Positions 6,685 to 8,642 of a stretch of DNA of 8,642 bases are shown in pieces (the first letter of the stretch is position 1; each line of letters begins with the position of its first letter). The notes under the pieces are model-generated. The model had not been told where the DNA came from. It did no database searches and saw only the letters and a list, made by a program, of their open reading frames with translations. The stretch is from NCBI GenBank assembly GCA_013204355.1, contig JABMOA010000128.1, forward strand, positions 1-8,642, given 5' to 3'. Both the position numbers and the translations under genes were made by a program. This DNA is from Candidatus Woesearchaeota archaeon (GTDB taxonomy: Archaea > Nanobdellota > Nanobdellia > Woesearchaeales > GW2011-AR9).

Positions 6685-6825
6685 GTTCTGCGGGGACTTG
6701 TCCAGTGTGGGGTGTGGGGTGAAAAATCTTATAAAACTCCAAAGGAGAGGTAACAGGTTTTTTCATTACGGGCCATTAATTACACCCTGAAGCCTAATAA
6801 TTTATACGCAATCATCCAAAGGTCC
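6685..6825. other. Non-coding stretch upstream of radC
   Basis: No convincing gene is visible. On the plus strand it holds the palindrome GGAC-TT-GTCC (6694-6703), 10 bp upstream of the radC TATA box, and a G-rich tandem repeat GTGTGGG (6705-6718). Next come an AT-rich TATA-like segment (6729-6736) and a small hairpin ACTCC-AAA-GGAG (around 6737-6747), followed on the minus strand by T tracts that could end transcription from the right. A further TATA-like TTTATAC (6801-6807) lies 25 nt from an ATG that opens only 15 codons (6729-6776). The palindrome could be an operator for radC, but that is a guess. Confidence 0.3.
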
Positions 6826-6891
6826 ACTTAACTCTAGTTATGCTTAATATTACTCGGGAACCACTAGATGAAAACTAAACTGTTCTAACAC
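6826..6891 (+). repeat. Candidate diverged, inverted copy of the segment at 7831-7881
   Basis: Read on the plus strand, 6828-6864 aligns with the minus strand of 7841-7880. Shared blocks in the same order are TAAC, AGTTA, AA, TAT, AC, GGGA and CCAC, about 26 matches in 39 columns with small gaps. The decamer GTTCTAACAC then follows at 6882-6891; on the minus strand of the right copy it follows directly (7840-7831). The left copy has an extra 17 bp before the decamer and is more AT-rich, so it looks degenerate. An 11-bp inverted pair (6904-6914 and 7787-7797) lies inside the two copies. The alignment was made by eye and could be partly chance. Confidence 0.35.
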
Positions 6892-6898
6892 TAAATTA

Positions 6899-7717
6899 TT
6901 AACGGGCGTTCTTCTTTAATTCCGCTACCAAGTCTGCGGGATCTATTCTCTCTAAATCATATCTGTTTAAACCAATTACCCTTCTTAGTGATAATTCTAA
7001 AGCACCATAAGCTAACATTATATCACGCATTTCGTCAAATGATAATTGCCTACCTAAACCATCGTCCAATCTATCAGGAATAGAAGTTATTGTCTTTCTC
7101 AAATCAACTACCTCAACTTCCATTGATGTATATCTTTCAGGATTATGTAAAGCACCTAACAATGCAACTAAATTAATTTTTCCTCTTGAAGCTAAAGCAG
7201 GAAATTTTTCTGATAAATATGAAGTTGCTTTTTCTAAATTTGTTGCTATTTCTTTATCTCTTATCCCAGTTGTCTGTGATTCTAATTGAAGACTATCCCA
7301 ATAGATTTCTAGAAACCGATCAACATTACCTTGAGCTAAGACTTCAAGAGATCTCTCAAATTTTTCATCGACTTGTTGTTTTATACCGAATAACTTCATC
7401 GCTTCAGCTGGAGTAAACCTTTCAAGATAAAATATAGGAACTTCGTTTCTAAATAAATAAACTTTTTCAGAAACTGCATAATCTTGTTGGTTAGGAGGCA
7501 AATGTTGTAACCCAAATTCTGTAACTTTTTGAAAATGTTTCCTACTCCCTCCAGAAGATAAAACTCTCTGCCAATCATGCTCCATAGCTAAAGCCATTTC
7601 ATTAGTTGATCCTGCATGTTCAGGAGAATAAATATCTGCTTCCTGAATATAGGGAATGAGTTTTCTAGCTTCTTTCTTCCCAGCATGAGTTACCTTCAAT
7701 AATTTAACTTCTAACAT
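6899..7717 (-). CDS. Uncharacterised protein with TraB/TIKI (EreA/ChaN-like) motif pattern
   Basis: A 272-aa cytosolic protein without a signal peptide or membrane segment. I do not recognise a close named family. The order of short motifs recalls the TraB/PrgY/TIKI group: a first strand ending in KVTH (8-11), DIYSPEH (28-34) with a candidate acidic metal ligand E33, LERFTPAEA (98-106), GIRDKEIATNL (151-161), which resembles the conserved R-D...A helix, and LVALLGALHNP (183-193), which resembles the second GxxH motif. Known members are putative metal-dependent proteases or hydrolases; TIKI cleaves Wnt. The first motif lacks its Gly, and the fold was not tested. The C-terminal 65 residues are charged and helical. 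ATG at 7717 is 25-26 nt from a TATA-like box with no ribosome binding site. It stands alone between two non-coding stretches that seem to contain inverted repeats. The gene is secure; the family is a hypothesis. Confidence 0.55.
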   Translation of the reverse strand: MLEVKLLKVTHAGKKEARKLIPYIQEADIYSPEHAGSTNEMALAMEHDWQRVLSSGGSRKHFQKVTEFGLQHLPPNQQDYAVSEKVYLFRNEVPIFYLERFTPAEAMKLFGIKQQVDEKFERSLEVLAQGNVDRFLEIYWDSLQLESQTTGIRDKEIATNLEKATSYLSEKFPALASRGKINLVALLGALHNPERYTSMEVEVVDLRKTITSIPDRLDDGLGRQLSFDEMRDIMLAYGALELSLRRVIGLNRYDLERIDPADLVAELKKNAR

Positions 7718-7741
7718 AATCTACTTGATTTAGTGAATCAT

Positions 7742-7748
7742 TTTTAAA
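7742..7748 (-). promoter_or_regulatory. TATA-like box of the TraB/TIKI-like gene
   Basis: TTTTAAA on the plus strand (minus TTTAAAA) lies 25 nt from the ATG at 7717, matching the spacing of the other promoters here. It lies inside the 213-bp gap after rpe, which makes this gene independently transcribed. Confidence 0.6.
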
Positions 7749-7825
7749 CATTGCTAAAATAACTACTTTAGAGAAATAAATACTGTGAAGAACGCCCTTT
7801 TATTGCTTACGCTTTATTTGTAAAA

Positions 7826-7915
7826 ACCATGTGTTAGAACGTGGCTCCCTGCGTCATACTTGCTCCGTAACTTCGTTACTACACACCGGAACATGAAGTC
7901 CCGGCTACTTAACAC
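7826..7915. ncRNA. Candidate structured RNA or palindromic element, strand unknown
   Basis: This stretch is about half G+C (41 of 78 bases at 7826-7903), far above the AT-rich surroundings, and has no open reading frame of note. It can fold several ways. CCATGT pairs with ACGTGG (7828-7845), using a G-U on the plus strand. GTAAC-TTC-GTTAC is at 7867-7879, and CCGGAAC-ATGAA-GTCCCGG at 7886-7904 (one mismatch). An outer GTGTTA (7831-7836) can pair with TAACAC (7910-7915). GC-rich folded islands in AT-rich archaea are often non-coding RNAs, but I find no tRNA, C/D-box or H/ACA match. A repeat element is the other explanation, since a diverged inverted copy seems to lie at 6826-6891. Confidence 0.35.
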
Positions 7916-7930
7916 CATTAAGTTTACCTT

Positions 7931-8539
7931 TTACTTCAAACCCTCCCTCAATTCCCTAATCGCCTTCTTAGGATTCTCGGATTTAGAAATAAAACTCCCA
8001 CTTACAACAGCATCTGCGCCAGCCTTCTTTGCATCCTTAATTGTTGAAGGATTCATACCACCATCAACCAATACCTTAATCTTAGAATTCTTCTGTTTAA
8101 TCTGTGCAATCTTCTTCAAAGGAGCTTTAAGATACTTAGCACCATAGAATCCTGGATGCACGGTTAACACCAATACGTGATTTACGTACTTTAAATTGAT
8201 CTCGCTAATCTTTGTTTCAGGTTTCACAGCAATACATACTTTCTTTTTCTGTTCCTTCATCCACATTGCAAAAGAATCATCAATGACTTCTGCATGAACA
8301 TAAATTAAATTAAATCGTTTTCCATATTTCTGAACCCATTTCTTAGGATTCTTGATCATCAAATGTACATTATATTTATACTTAGATTTCAACTTGAAAT
8401 CAAACTGAAATACTTTAGAAGGAACAAACAGACCATCAGCGATATCAATGTGAAATTCTTTAGAAACACCATCTAATTTTTTAAATAAAATATTTAATTC
8501 TTTCTGGTTTTTGACCATTAATGATGGATAAATCCTCAT
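7931..8539 (-). CDS. rpe: Ribulose-phosphate 3-epimerase
   Basis: Rpe interconverts D-ribulose 5-phosphate and D-xylulose 5-phosphate in the pentose phosphate pathway. The 202-aa TIM-barrel shows the family motifs in order: YPSLM (4-8), FHIDIADGLFVPS (29-41) with metal ligand H30 and catalytic D32, NVHLMIKNP (57-65) with H59, VKPET (105-109), LTVHPGFYG (125-133), VLVDGGMNPSTI (156-167) with D159, and VSGSFI (179-184) for phosphate binding. It is slightly shorter than the usual 215-225 residues. LTVHPGF replaces the more common MTVNPGF, so Asn is His. ATG at 8539 gives MRIYPSLM, matching the normal family start, and follows an AGAGGA ribosome-binding-like sequence (8548-8553). A stop codon (TAG, 8552-8554) lies in the same frame upstream. 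Identity is firm. Confidence 0.93.
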   Translation of the reverse strand: MRIYPSLMVKNQKELNILFKKLDGVSKEFHIDIADGLFVPSKVFQFDFKLKSKYKYNVHLMIKNPKKWVQKYGKRFNLIYVHAEVIDDSFAMWMKEQKKKVCIAVKPETKISEINLKYVNHVLVLTVHPGFYGAKYLKAPLKKIAQIKQKNSKIKVLVDGGMNPSTIKDAKKAGADAVVSGSFISKSENPKKAIRELREGLK

Positions 8540-8544
8540 CGTAT

Positions 8545-8560
8545 TTTTCCTCTAGGAAAA
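8545..8560 (-). promoter_or_regulatory. Hairpin over the rpe ribosome binding site
   Basis: On the minus strand TTTTCC-TAGA-GGAAAA forms a perfect 6-bp stem with a 4-base loop. It buries the AGAGGA sequence that precedes the rpe start by eight bases. The loop also contains the TAG stop of a 14-residue upstream reading frame. A second AT-rich hairpin (TGAAAAA/TTTTTCA, 8566-8588) lies just before it. The stem is weak, so regulation is possible but unproven. Confidence 0.35.
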
Positions 8561-8596
8561 CTGCTTGAAAAAGACGAAGTTTTTTTCATCGTTCAT
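8552..8596 (-). CDS. Possible leaderless upstream micro-ORF in the rpe leader
   Basis: ATG at 8596 opens 14 codons (MNDEKNFVFFKQFS) and ends at TAG 8554-8552, 12 bp before the rpe ATG and in the same frame. A TATA-like box (8621-8627) is 25-26 nt from this ATG, the same spacing as at the other genes, and an AAGGTGAGG sequence also precedes it. If real, the rpe message would begin at this ATG. Its translation would run through the hairpin covering the rpe ribosome binding site. The peptide resembles no known protein. It may equally be a chance frame. Confidence 0.25.
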   Translation of the reverse strand: MNDEKNFVFFKQFS

Positions 8597-8620
8597 ACAA
8601 CCTCACCTTATTCAATCTTC

Positions 8621-8627
8621 TTTTATG
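8621..8627 (-). promoter_or_regulatory. TATA-like box upstream of rpe
   Basis: TTTTATG on the plus strand (minus CATAAAA) is the only TATA-like sequence near rpe. It lies about 83 nt from the rpe ATG and about 25 nt from ATG 8596. The rpe message would thus have a leader of about 57 nt, unlike the other genes here. Confidence 0.4.
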
Positions 8628-8642
8628 ACGAATCTTTCCAGA

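Noticed and set aside
6578..6766. A 62-codon minus-strand frame overlapping the radC start
   Set aside because: It runs through the radC promoter and coding start in another frame, with a low-complexity product and no motif.
6767..6898. C/D-box or H/ACA guide RNA in the gap after the TraB/TIKI-like gene
   Set aside because: GATGA-like and CTGA-like words occur but not in the right order or spacing on either strand, and no ACA box follows a suitable hairpin.
7831..7917. tRNA-like outline (7-bp GTGTTAG/TTAACAC closing stem, CCA-like end, 7-base loop CTTCATG on the minus strand)
   Set aside because: No D-arm and no T-arm with a TTC-type loop can be formed on either strand, so it is not a tRNA. 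It is kept only as a possible structured RNA.
8586..8642. End of a further minus-strand gene at the right edge (frame reading SGKIRHKRRLNKVRLYER)
   Set aside because: Another frame (LERFVIKED, stop at 8612) and a third (stop at 8623) are equally possible in so short a piece, and the likely rpe promoter overlaps it. The frame cannot be decided.
1..8642. CRISPR array, transposase, integrase or phage genes
   Set aside because: No regularly spaced repeats and no mobile-element protein motifs were seen in any frame; the only tandem repeat is the coding 33-bp array.

Overview
This window looks like a piece of a compact, AT-rich archaeal chromosome, most likely from the DPANN group (Woesearchaeota/Pacearchaeota-like; this placement is inference). 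The archaeal evidence is a Trm5-type tRNA methyltransferase, a FEN1 flap endonuclease ending in a PCNA-binding (PIP) box, and an archaeal tRNA-intron endonuclease. Most genes also have a TATA-like box at a nearly fixed distance of about 24-26 nt from the start codon, with no convincing Shine-Dalgarno site, as expected for leaderless archaeal transcripts. RadC is mainly a bacterial family, and the divergent aspartate carbamoyltransferase may also have been exchanged with bacteria.

Layout: the left edge (1-207, + strand) holds only the C-terminal end of an unidentified acidic protein with a 33-bp tandem repeat and a small Cys/His cluster. It converges on a run of minus-strand genes. In transcription order from the right these are rpe (ribulose-phosphate 3-epimerase), a 272-aa protein with TraB/TIKI-like motifs, radC, endA (tRNA splicing endonuclease), a 390-aa winged-helix protein with a degenerate nuclease-like C-terminus, fen (flap endonuclease), a YdcF/DUF218 protein, pyrB (aspartate carbamoyltransferase) and trm5. 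Most genes have their own promoter in a 30-50 nt gap. The exception is the winged-helix gene and fen, which are one nucleotide apart and form an operon.

Functionally the stretch mixes tRNA maturation (Trm5, EndA), DNA replication/repair (FEN1, RadC, possibly the winged-helix protein) and central metabolism (PyrB for pyrimidines, Rpe for pentose phosphates). It is housekeeping content, not an obvious defence island or prophage.

The two non-coding stretches around the TraB/TIKI-like gene (6655-6898 and 7718-7930) are the least explained DNA. The right one is a GC-rich, hairpin-rich segment. A diverged, inverted relative of it appears to lie on the left side, so the gene may sit between two copies of an undescribed element or RNA. 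The rpe leader also holds a possible leaderless micro-ORF and a hairpin over the ribosome binding site. The most interesting proteins are the winged-helix/nuclease-like partner of FEN1 and the TraB/TIKI-like protein.
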